From positions 806,001 through 870,000 of the forward strand of contig NZ_CP013661.2 of the NCBI RefSeq assembly GCF_001465835.2: 64,000 bases of DNA, in the 5' to 3' direction. Source of the DNA: Planococcus kocurii (lineage in GTDB: Bacteria; Bacillota; Bacilli; Bacillales_A; Planococcaceae). The position numbers and the translations under genes were made by a program. Position 1 is the first letter of the stretch. Each line of letters starts with the position of its first letter. A model generated the notes under the pieces. That model was not told the origin of the DNA. It worked only from the letters and a program-made list of their open reading frames with translations, and did no database searches. Of this stretch, positions 36,978 through 46,175 are shown piece by piece.

Positions 36978-38531
36978 TTATTCCCACTCAATTGTTGCAG
37001 GTGGCTTGCTCGTAATGTCATACAATACACGGTTAATGTGATCGACTTCATTGACTAAACGGACACTGATTTTCTCTAAAACATCCCAAGGAATGCGAGC
37101 CCAGTCAGATGTCATGCCGTCAATTGACGTTACTGCACGGATACCGATTGCGTAATCATATGTGCGGGCATCGCCCATTACACCTACACTGCGAAGGTCC
37201 GGCAGAACAGTGAAGTATTGCCAAATATCACGATCAAGACCCGCTTTTTTGATTTCATCACGCAAGATCCAGTCAGACTCGCGAACGATCTCCAACTTTT
37301 CTTCTGTAACTGCTCCCATAATACGTATTCCTAATCCTGGGCCTGGGAATGGCTGGCGCCAAACGATTTCGTCTGGCATACCAAGTTCAGCTCCAAGTAC
37401 GCGCACTTCGTCTTTGAACAATGTGTTCAATGGCTCAATCAATTTAAACTGCATGTCATCTGGCAATCCGCCAACATTGTGGTGAGATTTAATGGTTTGT
37501 GCCGTTGTTGTGCCACTTTCAATAATGTCCGTGTAAAGCGTTCCTTGTGCAAGGAAATCCATACCTTCTAATTTTGAAGCTTCGTCATCGAATACATAGA
37601 TAAATTCGTTGCCGATAATTTTACGTTTCTTCTCTGGATCTGTAACACCTTCAAGTTTGCTCATGAAACGATCGCGCGCGTCGATTTTGATCACGTTCAT
37701 ATTGAAACCATCAGCAAAAGTCTTCATGACACTTTCCGCTTCTCCTTTACGAAGAAGGCCATGGTCGACGAACATACAAGTCAACTGGTCGCCAATTGCT
37801 CTATGAATCAGTACAGCGACTACCGACGAATCTACTCCACCGCTAAGTGCACAAAGTACTTTTTTGTCGCCGACTTCTTCACGAATTTTTTCGATTTCCA
37901 ACTCAATGTAGTTTTCCATCGACCAGTCATCCTTCATGCCACAAACATCATAGACGAATTTGCGAAGCAAATCGTTGCCATGCATTGTATGGCGGACTTC
38001 TGGGTGGAATTGAACGCCGTAGAATCCGCGACTTTCGTCAGCCATCGAGGCAATTGGGCAACTAGCACTTGTTCCAATAACATCAAAACCTGGAGGTGCA
38101 GCCGTAACTAAGTCACCATGGCTCATCCAAACAATTTGTTCTTCAGGAAGACCATTGAAAATTTTACTTTCCTTAGTCAGCTTTAATTCTGCTTTGCCGT
38201 ACTCTCGGTTTTGCGCTTTTTCTACATTGCCCTTAAGGTGCAACGCCATTAATTGCATACCGTAGCAAATTCCTAAAATCGGTAAGCCCATTTCAAAAAT
38301 AGCATCATCGATTGAAAATGCATTGTCGTCATAAACGGAGTTTGGTCCACCTGAGAAAATAATCCCTGTAGCATTCATGTCTTTGATTTCTTCAGCAGTA
38401 ACTGTATGTGGATGAAGCTCGCTGTATACACCGATTTCGCGGATGCGACGAGTAATCAACTGATTGTATTGACTTCCAAAATCCAAAACGACGATTTTTT
38501 TCTGTTCTTTCAACATTGGACTAACTGGCAA
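36978..38531 (-). CDS. guaA: GMP synthase (glutamine-hydrolysing)
   Basis: Converts XMP to GMP with ATP and glutamine. It has an N-terminal class I glutaminase domain ([10 protein letters not shown], catalytic Cys in [11 protein letters not shown], His in YGVQFHPEV), an ATP-pyrophosphatase domain with LSGGVDSSV, and a C-terminal dimerisation domain ending in KPPATIEWE. Start: an in-frame GTG at 38540, a TTG at 38531 and an ATG at 38516 are all possible. AGAGGTG lies 6 bp before the TTG and overlaps the GTG, so I prefer the TTG (517 residues). Controlled by its own riboswitch. Confidence 0.96.
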   Translation of the reverse strand: MPVSPMLKEQKKIVVLDFGSQYNQLITRRIREIGVYSELHPHTVTAEEIKDMNATGIIFSGGPNSVYDDNAFSIDDAIFEMGLPILGICYGMQLMALHLKGNVEKAQNREYGKAELKLTKESKIFNGLPEEQIVWMSHGDLVTAAPPGFDVIGTSASCPIASMADESRGFYGVQFHPEVRHTMHGNDLLRKFVYDVCGMKDDWSMENYIELEIEKIREEVGDKKVLCALSGGVDSSVVAVLIHRAIGDQLTCMFVDHGLLRKGEAESVMKTFADGFNMNVIKIDARDRFMSKLEGVTDPEKKRKIIGNEFIYVFDDEASKLEGMDFLAQGTLYTDIIESGTTTAQTIKSHHNVGGLPDDMQFKLIEPLNTLFKDEVRVLGAELGMPDEIVWRQPFPGPGLGIRIMGAVTEEKLEIVRESDWILRDEIKKAGLDRDIWQYFTVLPDLRSVGVMGDARTYDYAIGIRAVTSIDGMTSDWARIPWDVLEKISVRLVNEVDHINRVLYDITSKPPATIEWE

Positions 38532-38568
38532 AACCTTCACCTCTTCTATTTAATTTAGGTTTCAAAAT

Positions 38569-38605
38569 AACAAAAGAACGCGAAAATTGGACCTCGCGTT
38601 CTTCT
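38569..38605 (-). terminator. Riboswitch terminator before guaA
   Basis: AAGAACGCGA pairs with TCGCGTTCTT across a short loop, followed on the minus strand by a T-rich tail. Confidence 0.87.
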
Positions 38606-38656
38606 GCTCTACATCAAAAAGGCGAATGCACATGTCAAAAAGCATGCGTCATCCAC

Positions 38657-38728
38657 CTTCATAGTCAAGTCATTTCCGGGGACTTGGTAGAGACATCCGA
38701 TCCATATTACCGGACATATATGAGGGCA
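38657..38728 (-). promoter_or_regulatory. Purine riboswitch aptamer, guanine type (guaA)
   Basis: On the minus strand CTCATATATG, GTCTCTACC, GGAAATGACTT and GACTATGAAG reproduce the purine aptamer. The ligand-pairing base is C. No PurR box pair is seen upstream, where yebA ends at 38776, so guaA appears to be controlled by the riboswitch only. A weak TTAACT/TATAAA promoter-like pair lies at about 38735-38765. Confidence 0.92.
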
Positions 38729-38775
38729 CCTGTAATTTATAATTTAATCAATTGTACAAGTTAAAGCTTGTAAAA

Positions 38776-40956
38776 TCAACCGCTTGTCCGATTGATTAAG
38801 TTTTCCCAACTTTCCCTCAACTCATGCCAGTCAATGGATTCACTATCATTGCCGTAAATCATCCGCTCATAGGCATCGGTTAATTCCGTCATTTCTTTCG
38901 TGCCGAAAAACGCATCGATATATGCTGCATAAGATTTTAATGTTTGTCCGGGTCTCTTATTAATGCCATACAATTCCAATTGCTTTAATAACCGCAGATA
39001 AGCCTTTTCAAAACGTTCGGGTCTATCTCCGCTCATTCGGTAATAAGCAACTAATAACTTTGGCATCCATTTATGACGGATTTTGAAAAGAATCGCTGCA
39101 AGTAGAACCGTCCCCACAATCATCCAGACAAGTTTCCACCGATTCATAGAAATAAAATCAGTCAATCGATCCCAAAAAGAAGGCCCAGAAACTACAGTGG
39201 TCTCTTCGGCTTCTGCGGTATCGGGTTTTTCAGCTAACGGTTGTTCTTGCTGACCAGGCTGTTCGGGGTCTGTTGCATCCAGCTCCAAGTCGAAGTCGAT
39301 AGATGAAGATCCTGTAAACCCAATTGTTGGTTCGAACAACATCCAACCAACTCCTGGCATATAAGCTTCAACCCATGAATGTGCATTATTGTTTGTTACT
39401 TGATAAACGTTGGTGTCTCCTCCCGAGTTGATGAGTTCTCCTTCGTTAAATCCTTTGACCCAACGAGCTGGAATATCAAGAGAACGGAGCATTACCACCA
39501 TCGAGGTTGAAAAATTATCGCAATATCCTCTTTTTGTTTCAAATAAAAATTGATCTACATAGTCTTGGTTCGCTTCAGGAACCGGAATGTCTGTTTGACT
39601 GTATTCAAATCCAGCAGTACTGAAATATCGTTCTATGGCACGTGCTTGATCATAAACTGATTCAGTACCGCCTGTAATTTCAACAGCTAAATCTCGGACA
39701 CGTTCCGGCAACTCGTCCGGCAATTGCAAAAACCGGTCGAACTCGATAGGCAATTCAGCTAAGTCGACTTGGCTTGTCTCCCTCAATGCCGTCAAACTAA
39801 AATTCGGTTCGTTAAAGGATACTTCGTATGCCTTAGGTTCGAATTCTTCACCGTTTCGGTAAGTCTCAAAACGTTGATCTGCTGTACTGTATTGATAGTC
39901 CGGTGACTCTTCCATTGAAAAAGATTTTGTTCCATAGGGATATAGTACAAACGGAAACTCTTGCTCCATCGCCAATTGAGCTGATTCGAGCTCTTCTGCG
40001 GGAACAAAATCAGTATCAACCGTATCGCTGTTTCCATAAACAACAGATTCCCCTACATTTCCTGTCAATTCCCATCCCTTTGTTGTATATGTGTCTTTCG
40101 ATTCGACTTTCCAATATTGACCTTCTGACACTTCGGCACGAAAAACAGCGGTATCGTCTCCGACAAAAGATCCGCCTAGTCGTGAATCATCTACTCCGTA
40201 GCCAATTCTACCAATGGTTCCTCCACTACCAGCCCCGCCTTGGCCAGAAAAGGTGGTGAGAAATGGCACAGGATCCGGCCAAACTGGATCTGCTTTGGGC
40301 AAATATAACGCCAGTGCTGTCGAAGCCGCCACCAGCAACACGAGGGGTACAGCAAACAAAGCCATTTTATCCGTACGTTCTAAAATACGATGCCCTTCCA
40401 TCCAGCGTACCAAATACAATAGACCCGCAAGAAGAAGTCCAATGACCATAATTCGAACAATCGCCGTTTCTCCTGAATACGGACTAAAGGTATCCAGCAC
40501 GGCGATAAAAATAACTGTTAATAGATAGAACAAGAAAATACTTAACCTAAAACTAACCCAGTAATGGATTAAGTAAATAGCCATCCACAACAAAACAAAA
40601 AACAAGACCGTTCGGAAAACATCTGTCGTTTGCTCCCAGTTCTGACTCGTTAAAGCTGAGAAATTCAAACCGACATCAGTTTGAAGAAACGCAATAGCAT
40701 CAGCTGTAAAAAACACGTGACCGGTATAGACATAGACAATGAACCATAAAATATAAAGAAGTTTTATCGGTCCGGAAAACCACCATGGAACCCGCAGAAA
40801 AGCCATCAACAACCCGACAGCAATAAAAATCAAAAACAGCGCTTTATGTCCTGTTTCGGTTAATACAATAACTGGCGTCAGCCACTCGGCTAGCATCAAA
40901 AAAACCAGTACATATAAAATAGCCATAAAGACTTTATTGTTTCTTATGGAAGTCAT
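38776..40956 (-). CDS. yebA: Transglutaminase-like membrane protein (TgpA/YebA family)
   Basis: A 726-residue membrane protein. Five to six membrane helices lie in residues 1-215. An extracytoplasmic region with a transglutaminase core follows: Cys479 in KRGYCDNFSTSM, His526 in NNAHSWVEAY and Glu542 in the FEPT position. A single membrane segment (about 610-630) precedes a cytosolic C-terminal DUF4129-like part. The catalytic Cys and His are present, so it could be an active protease or crosslinking enzyme; its substrate is unknown. The gene overlaps yeaD by 4 bp, and this yeaC-yeaD-yebA operon upstream of guaA is conserved in Bacillus. Confidence 0.92.
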   Translation of the reverse strand: MTSIRNNKVFMAILYVLVFLMLAEWLTPVIVLTETGHKALFLIFIAVGLLMAFLRVPWWFSGPIKLLYILWFIVYVYTGHVFFTADAIAFLQTDVGLNFSALTSQNWEQTTDVFRTVLFFVLLWMAIYLIHYWVSFRLSIFLFYLLTVIFIAVLDTFSPYSGETAIVRIMVIGLLLAGLLYLVRWMEGHRILERTDKMALFAVPLVLLVAASTALALYLPKADPVWPDPVPFLTTFSGQGGAGSGGTIGRIGYGVDDSRLGGSFVGDDTAVFRAEVSEGQYWKVESKDTYTTKGWELTGNVGESVVYGNSDTVDTDFVPAEELESAQLAMEQEFPFVLYPYGTKSFSMEESPDYQYSTADQRFETYRNGEEFEPKAYEVSFNEPNFSLTALRETSQVDLAELPIEFDRFLQLPDELPERVRDLAVEITGGTESVYDQARAIERYFSTAGFEYSQTDIPVPEANQDYVDQFLFETKRGYCDNFSTSMVVMLRSLDIPARWVKGFNEGELINSGGDTNVYQVTNNNAHSWVEAYMPGVGWMLFEPTIGFTGSSSIDFDLELDATDPEQPGQQEQPLAEKPDTAEAEETTVVSGPSFWDRLTDFISMNRWKLVWMIVGTVLLAAILFKIRHKWMPKLLVAYYRMSGDRPERFEKAYLRLLKQLELYGINKRPGQTLKSYAAYIDAFFGTKEMTELTDAYERMIYGNDSESIDWHELRESWENLINRTSG

Positions 40957-42167
40957 TGGCGGCTCACCTCCGTAAACACTGTTGCAAAGTTTTCAGGACT
41001 TACACGTTTAACAACAAATCCCTTTGAGCGAGCATATTGATGTACCTTTTCTTCCTCTGCCAGCAAATTCTCGCCTTTAGTTGCGACAACTAAACACATG
41101 CAATTGCTCAAATTTTTAGCGTTCTTCCGAATAGACTGAACCATATCCATCGAGAGTTGACTCGTGACATATAGTAAGCTCGATGTATTCATCTGCTGCA
41201 ACTCACGACCGATCGCTTGGTCAACTGGTTTATCCAAATCATCTTGCACTTTCGCCAAATGATACATAATTCGCTGCAAGTGCTCTTCGGTTTGAACTAA
41301 AGGGAAATAATTACGGTTGCGACCCACTGATAGATAAGCTACGCTCGAATTTGCGCGTACGATCGATTGCAAAATAGAAGCAACTAATTCTACTTGAAGT
41401 TCAAATTTCTCGGAATTTCTTCGATCGTCTAGCAAAAAAAGTTCTTGCGACTGGCGATCCTCAAATTCTTTCGTCCGCAATGTTTGCGTTCGCGCATAGG
41501 ATTTCCAATGAATCCATGATACACGGTCTCCGGGTTGATAATCACGAAGTCCACTAGTCATGGTCGTGTCTTTTACTAATGTGAAAGGGGCAGCCATCGT
41601 TCCCTGATCGTAACGTGACTCCATCGGCCGATAAACGATATCCACTGTATTCGGATATACTAAAATTGTTTGCTGAACTGGCAATAATACAGTCTTTTTT
41701 ACCCACCCAAAAAAATCAGCAACTTCTAGGTGAATACCTTCTAGTACATGTTCCCCTCTTGGCATTTGATCAATAACATATGTCCAAGAAGAGATCTTCC
41801 GAAATCCTGGAACTACCATCTTTTGATGTTGCCCTGCCATTTGCTTGTTGAGAGAAGGAGAGTGGGTTTGTTCACTGGCAACAGTATAAAGTAGCGGAAA
41901 AGGAGTTTTCCGGTAAATAGTGGCGGTAGCAGAAAAACTTCCGCCTTTTCTGACCTGAGTCGTGTGAATTTCTCTCGAAGCGACAATGTGTTGTATGGGA
42001 TATAATGCCAGTAACACCGAATAAATAGTAAACGGCAGAGACATATAAAAAATAAACCAGCTGACAAAGCCTCCTTGAAACATAGCAAAGGAGAAAGTTA
42101 AAAAAAGAATCAGCACTACTGAAGTCAAACGTCCCCATAAACCAATATTTTTTTTCATTCGGCTCAT
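40953..42167 (-). CDS. yeaD: DUF58 domain protein (YeaD)
   Basis: A 404-residue protein with two N-terminal membrane segments (about 12-55) and a DUF58 domain, whose hallmark GLRDYQPGDRVSWIHWKSYA and TLRTKEFED (residues about 200-235) is clear. The family is related to von Willebrand A domains and regularly partners with MoxR ATPases. The start overlaps yeaC and the stop overlaps yebA, each by an ATGA, so the three proteins are probably made together as one complex at the membrane. Molecular role not established. Confidence 0.93.
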   Translation of the reverse strand: MSRMKKNIGLWGRLTSVVLILFLTFSFAMFQGGFVSWFIFYMSLPFTIYSVLLALYPIQHIVASREIHTTQVRKGGSFSATATIYRKTPFPLLYTVASEQTHSPSLNKQMAGQHQKMVVPGFRKISSWTYVIDQMPRGEHVLEGIHLEVADFFGWVKKTVLLPVQQTILVYPNTVDIVYRPMESRYDQGTMAAPFTLVKDTTMTSGLRDYQPGDRVSWIHWKSYARTQTLRTKEFEDRQSQELFLLDDRRNSEKFELQVELVASILQSIVRANSSVAYLSVGRNRNYFPLVQTEEHLQRIMYHLAKVQDDLDKPVDQAIGRELQQMNTSSLLYVTSQLSMDMVQSIRKNAKNLSNCMCLVVATKGENLLAEEEKVHQYARSKGFVVKRVSPENFATVFTEVSRQ

Positions 42168-43114
42168 TGACCGACAAGCCTTTGAACAGGTACATGGGTT
42201 TTTGCCAATATTCGTTCTGTGATTTCTTCTGCAGTAATACCATCATAACGAGCCTCGGAACGCAACATAATTCGGTGACCGAAAACGAATTTCGCCAAAT
42301 ACTGGACGTCGTCTGGCGTTACATAATCTCGTCCTTTCAATAATGCGTAAGCCTGTGAGGCTTTCATCAATGCAATCGACCCTCGCGGACTCACGCCTAA
42401 ATAGACATAAGCGTCTTGACGAGTTTGTCTAGACAAATCGACAATATAGCTGCGTATTGTTTCATCCACTTTGATCAATTTCGCTTGCTCTTGAAGCTCC
42501 AAAAGTTCGCTCAGTGAAATGACCGAAGTTAATTCTTCGATTGGCGCCGCAGCGCGTGCTCGATTTAATACTTCCATTTCTTCTTTCGGTGTAGGATAGC
42601 CCATTTTAATTTTCAATAAAAACCGATCAAGCTGTGCTTCAGGTAACGGATAAGTGCCTTCATATTCGATGGGGTTTTGCGTAGCCATCACAAAGAATGG
42701 TTTAGGAATTTGCATTGTTACTCCGTCAATCGTGACGGAAGCTTCTTCCATCGCTTCAAGAAGAGAGGACTGTGTTTTCGGAGAAGTTCGGTTTATTTCA
42801 TCAGCTAATATGATATTGCCCATAATTGGCCCTGCTCGAAAATGAAATTCCATGTCTTTCGGATTATAAATCGACACACCAATCACGTCCGATGGCAATA
42901 AGTCAGGCGTAAATTGGATTCGTTTAAAATCGGCGCCTACTGATTTTGCTAATGCTCGGACAAGCATCGTTTTACCGACACCCGGTACGTCTTCTAGTAA
43001 AACATGACCATGAGACAGCATGGCCACGATACTCAATTCAGCAATATCGCGTTTGCCGATAATAACTTTTTCGATATTGTCTATTACTCTTTCCAATAGT
43101 TGTTTGGCATCCAT
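42164..43114 (-). CDS. yeaC: MoxR-family AAA+ ATPase (YeaC)
   Basis: A 316-residue AAA+ ATPase of the MoxR group, often a chaperone for metal insertion or complex assembly. Walker A VPGVGKTM at 43-50, Walker B/DEIN box ILADEINRTSPKTQSSLLEAMEE (in two parts), sensor 1 VMATQNPIEYEGTYPLPEAQLDRF and a C-terminal lid are visible. It is the first gene of the yeaC-yeaD-yebA operon, and its ATG has a TTGGAGGAAC ribosome site. Confidence 0.95.
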   Translation of the reverse strand: MDAKQLLERVIDNIEKVIIGKRDIAELSIVAMLSHGHVLLEDVPGVGKTMLVRALAKSVGADFKRIQFTPDLLPSDVIGVSIYNPKDMEFHFRAGPIMGNIILADEINRTSPKTQSSLLEAMEEASVTIDGVTMQIPKPFFVMATQNPIEYEGTYPLPEAQLDRFLLKIKMGYPTPKEEMEVLNRARAAAPIEELTSVISLSELLELQEQAKLIKVDETIRSYIVDLSRQTRQDAYVYLGVSPRGSIALMKASQAYALLKGRDYVTPDDVQYLAKFVFGHRIMLRSEARYDGITAEEITERILAKTHVPVQRLVGQ

Positions 43115-43171
43115 CTATAGGTTCCTCCAATATAAATCAAAAATGTTTTGAATTATCGCAATCTTATCGTA

Positions 43172-43200
43172 ATCATAACGAAAAACAAGTGATAACTCAA
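43172..43200 (-). promoter_or_regulatory. Promoter of yeaC-yeaD-yebA
   Basis: On the minus strand TTGAGT (43195-43200) and TATGAT (43172-43177) are separated by 17 bp, about 60 bp before the yeaC ATG. Confidence 0.72.
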
Positions 43201-43228
43201 CTGCATAAGATCTTTTCCCACGATTTCC

Positions 43229-43272
43229 CTAAAATAAAAAGCAGGAATCCCTTAAGGTTTCCTGCTTTTTAT
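43229..43272 (-). terminator. Terminator after nadE
   Basis: AAAAAGCAGGAA pairs with TTCCTGCTTTTT across CCCTTAAGG-type loop sequence. A T-rich tail follows on both strands. Confidence 0.9.
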
Positions 43273-43275
43273 TAT

Positions 43276-44103
43276 TTATTTCCAGAAATCATCGAAAATA
43301 GTAATCGGCAAATGACGTTTATGCTGCGTTCTCAAGTAATGGCCTTCTAACTTTTCCTGCGCATCTAGCGGAATTTTCTTACCTTCCAAATAATCATCAA
43401 TCAATTCATAAGTCACTCCCAAAGCCACTTCGTCAGGGAGCGCTGGTTTATCGTCTTCTAAATCTGCGGTCGGAATTTTCATGTACAGGTGTTCAGGACA
43501 ACCAAGTTCTTGCAACATTGCTCGCCCTTGTCGTTTGTTTAAGCCAAATAATGGCGTTAAATCAGCAGCACCGTCGCCAAATTTTGTGTAAAACCCAGTT
43601 ATTGCTTCTGCTGCATGATCTGTTCCGAGCACGGCTGCACTGTGCATCGCTGCCGCTGAGTATTGGGCTTTCATTCGTTCCCGGGCTTTTTCGTTGCCTT
43701 TGGCAAAATCAGTCAACATAATGCCGGCGTTTTCTAAAGCACGTTCACTGGCATCAACTGCTTCTTTTATATTGATGGTATACAATTTAGTCGGTTGAAT
43801 AAACTCCAAAGCGTCTTGTGCTTCGTGTTCGTCAACCTGCACACCGTACGGCAAACGTATGGCATAAAAACCGTATTTAACGTCAGTTGATTCTTCATTT
43901 AACTGATTGACTGCTAGTTGTGCTAGCTTACCGAGCAGGGTAGAATCCTGTCCGCCAGAAATACCTAAGATATATCCTTTCAAGAATGGATGATGCTTTA
44001 AATACTCTTTTAAAAATACTACAATCTGTTCAATCTTTTGTTGCGGTTGAATCAGAGGCTCTACTTTTAACTCATCAATAATTCGCTGTTGCAAAGTAGA
44101 CAT
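43276..44103 (-). CDS. nadE: Ammonia-dependent NAD+ synthetase
   Basis: The last step of NAD synthesis: deamido-NAD + ATP + NH3 to NAD. The 275 residues match the ammonia-dependent form without the N-terminal glutaminase domain. PP-loop GISGGQDS at 47-54, [35 protein letters not shown] and [17 protein letters not shown] are typical. The ATG overlaps the pncB TAA by one base (TAATG), so the pair works as a nicotinate salvage operon. Confidence 0.97.
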   Translation of the reverse strand: MSTLQQRIIDELKVEPLIQPQQKIEQIVVFLKEYLKHHPFLKGYILGISGGQDSTLLGKLAQLAVNQLNEESTDVKYGFYAIRLPYGVQVDEHEAQDALEFIQPTKLYTINIKEAVDASERALENAGIMLTDFAKGNEKARERMKAQYSAAAMHSAAVLGTDHAAEAITGFYTKFGDGAADLTPLFGLNKRQGRAMLQELGCPEHLYMKIPTADLEDDKPALPDEVALGVTYELIDDYLEGKKIPLDAQEKLEGHYLRTQHKRHLPITIFDDFWK

Positions 44104-45584
44104 TAAGCTCCTCCTTCCTCTTCGATAAAGTCATGAACTGCTTCCCGTACTTCTTGAATATTTTTCATTTTATTGTTCCAGCATTTCTGACTTAAGTCGA
44201 CTGGGTACTCTTCAGGATTTAACGACCGTTTGTATTCATCCCACAATAAATCCATATTTTTAATTCCGTAGCTTTGCATTTCCTGCACACTTGGATTGTC
44301 ATAAATGATTTCACCATTTTCAACAACTTTTTGATGGATATTGATTGCATCGAAATTCGTCACAAACTTTGATACGAAGGTATGAACCGGATGGAACATT
44401 TTTAAACGTTCTTGAGAAGCCGGATCTTCGTCGTGCATAGCAATATAATCGCCTTCAGATTTACCATTTTCTCTATCAATAATTCGGTAAACATTTTTCA
44501 GACCCGGCGTCGTAACTTTCTCAGCGTTTCCGGAAATTTTAATGGTATCTTCCATTTCACCGCTGTCGTTTTCAATAGCTACTAATTTATAAACAGCTCC
44601 TAATGCTGGCTGATCGTATGCCGTGATTAGCTTTGTCCCAATACCCCATGTATCTACTCGAGCACCCTGTGCCTTTAAATTCAATATCGTGTATTCATCG
44701 AGATCATTTGAAACTACAACTTCTGTATCCGTGAAGCCTGCAGCATCTAGCATTTTCCGCGCTTCTTTCGATAAGAAAGCGATATCTCCACTATCTAAGC
44801 GTATTCCTTGGAAGTTGATTTTATCGCCTAATTCTTGCGCTACCTTTATGGCAATAGGCAGTCCAGATTTCAAGGTATCGTATGTATCAACTAAAAACAC
44901 ACAGTTTTTGTGACGTTTAGCATATGCATGAAATGCAGCATATTCATCCTTGTATGCTTGCACCATTGAATGAGCGTGCGTACCTGCTACTGGAATACCA
45001 AATTTTTTCCCAGCTCGTGCGTTGCTAGTCGCTTCAAGTCCACCGATATACGCAGCTCTAGAACCCCAAATTGCAGCGTCCATTTCTTGGGCACGTCTTG
45101 TTCCAAATTCCATGACCCGTTCTTTTTTTACGATTTGTTTAATGCGACTGGCTTTCGTGGCAATTAAGGTTTGGTAATTAACGATATTCAATAGTGCAGT
45201 TTCAATTAATTGCGCTTCTACGAGAGGAGCCTCGACACGGATCAACGCTTCATTTTGAAAGACTAGTTCGCCTTCTACTACCGAGTAAACATCTCCGGTA
45301 AATCGGACGGTACGTAAATATTCGATAAAATCTTCCTTGTAGCCGAGTTCTTCTTGAAGATAATTCAAATCACTTTCTGTAAATTTAAAGTTTTTCAAGT
45401 AATCCAAAACACGTTCCAATCCAGCGAACAGTGCATAACCGTTGCCAAAAGGCAGTTTGCGGAAAAATAATTCAAATACCGCTTTTCGTTCATGCATCCC
45501 ATCTGCCCAATAAGTCTCCGACATATTGATTTGATATAAATCTGTATGTAGCGCCAAACTGTCATCCGCATAATGCTTATCCAT
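44103..45584 (-). CDS. pncB: Nicotinate phosphoribosyltransferase
   Basis: Salvages nicotinate with PRPP and ATP to nicotinate mononucleotide. 493 residues; N-terminal [20 protein letters not shown] and the phosphoribosyl-binding regions [21 protein letters not shown] (in two parts), [29 protein letters not shown] and [16 protein letters not shown] are characteristic. It is upstream of nadE with one-base overlap. A TATAAT hexamer about 40 bp before the start may be its -10, though the -35 is poor. Confidence 0.97.
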   Translation of the reverse strand: MDKHYADDSLALHTDLYQINMSETYWADGMHERKAVFELFFRKLPFGNGYALFAGLERVLDYLKNFKFTESDLNYLQEELGYKEDFIEYLRTVRFTGDVYSVVEGELVFQNEALIRVEAPLVEAQLIETALLNIVNYQTLIATKASRIKQIVKKERVMEFGTRRAQEMDAAIWGSRAAYIGGLEATSNARAGKKFGIPVAGTHAHSMVQAYKDEYAAFHAYAKRHKNCVFLVDTYDTLKSGLPIAIKVAQELGDKINFQGIRLDSGDIAFLSKEARKMLDAAGFTDTEVVVSNDLDEYTILNLKAQGARVDTWGIGTKLITAYDQPALGAVYKLVAIENDSGEMEDTIKISGNAEKVTTPGLKNVYRIIDRENGKSEGDYIAMHDEDPASQERLKMFHPVHTFVSKFVTNFDAINIHQKVVENGEIIYDNPSVQEMQSYGIKNMDLLWDEYKRSLNPEEYPVDLSQKCWNNKMKNIQEVREAVHDFIEEEGGA

Positions 45585-45835
45585 AAGATTCTCCTTCTTC
45601 CACCATCAGTAATGCTTCCAATTATACACCAATAATCCAAAGACAAAAATAAAAGTCATTCATATGTAGAGAACTAATGCTTCTTTTCTTCTAACCCCTT
45701 CAAATCAACACTTTTTTTGCAAAAATCTGTAATCTCACGTTTCAATCTTCTAGTTAATCTATCGACTACAAATGTACATGCTTTTTCTACACAATTGACA
45801 AAAAGTATATGACTACCCACAATTAATCATATGCC
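45585..45835. other. Intergenic region between pncB and the small RNA promoter
   Basis: A/T-rich region containing the pncB upstream sequence. A second TTGACA (about 45795-45800) occurs on the plus strand but without a convincing -10. No coding potential is visible. Confidence 0.5.
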
Positions 45836-45864
45836 TTGACACTTTTCACCAAACATGAGATACT
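45836..45864 (+). promoter_or_regulatory. Sigma-A promoter of the candidate small RNA
   Basis: TTGACA (45836-45841) and GATACT (45859-45864) are separated by 17 bp on the plus strand. No gene on the plus strand follows, only the structured segment at 45871-46160. Confidence 0.82.
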
Positions 45865-45870
45865 TACTTG

Positions 45871-46160
45871 GTTAACACAAAGGTAACTGGTAAATTTTGA
45901 TAATCTGGCATTCTACGATAATGTTTTTGAGAATACTTATTCACACTGGAGCGATTTAAGGATCGCAAGGACGTAAAAGAAGGTAGGGTTTACGTTGCTT
46001 AGGTTAGAAAGCACCCAGTGGAACAATGACCGCGGTACTGAAAGTAATACTTTCAATGGAAATGATTCCCCAGTAACATGGGTTGAAAAATTGAGTCAAA
46101 ACAAATTATGGTTACCTTAAACAAACAAAGGGATGTCCTCTACTTGAGGGCATCCCTTTT
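45871..46160 (+). ncRNA. Candidate structured small RNA, about 290 nt, class not recognised
   Basis: A promoter (45836-45864) and a strong terminator (46127-46160) bracket about 290 nt with no open frame of note. Helices seen by eye are a closing stem, AAGGTAAC (45880-45887) with GTTACCTT (46111-46118), and a multibranch closed by CACTGG (45944-45949) and CCAGTG (46015-46020). Inside that multibranch are hairpins GCGAT/ATCGC (45951-45966), ACGTAAA/TTTACGT (45971-45995) and GCTT/AAGC (45997-46012). A TGAAAGT/ACTTTCA hairpin (46039-46055) follows. The layout is unlike tmRNA, RNase P RNA, SRP RNA, 6S RNA, T-box or the common riboswitches I know. It is transcribed convergently with the aldehyde dehydrogenase gene and divergently from pncB. 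Confidence 0.68.
46127..46160. terminator. Bidirectional terminator (small RNA and aldehyde dehydrogenase operon)
   Basis: AGGGATGTCCTC pairs with GAGGGCATCCCT across a 5-base loop (with one mismatch or wobble). T runs follow on the plus strand, and a T-rich tail on the minus strand. Confidence 0.92.
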
Positions 46161-46175
46161 CCAATTCTTTAGCTG

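Noticed and set aside
46028-46037. ACCGCGG-like string in the candidate RNA resembling a T-box core
   Set aside because: The T-box bulge sequence and specifier loop are absent, and no plus-strand gene lies downstream.
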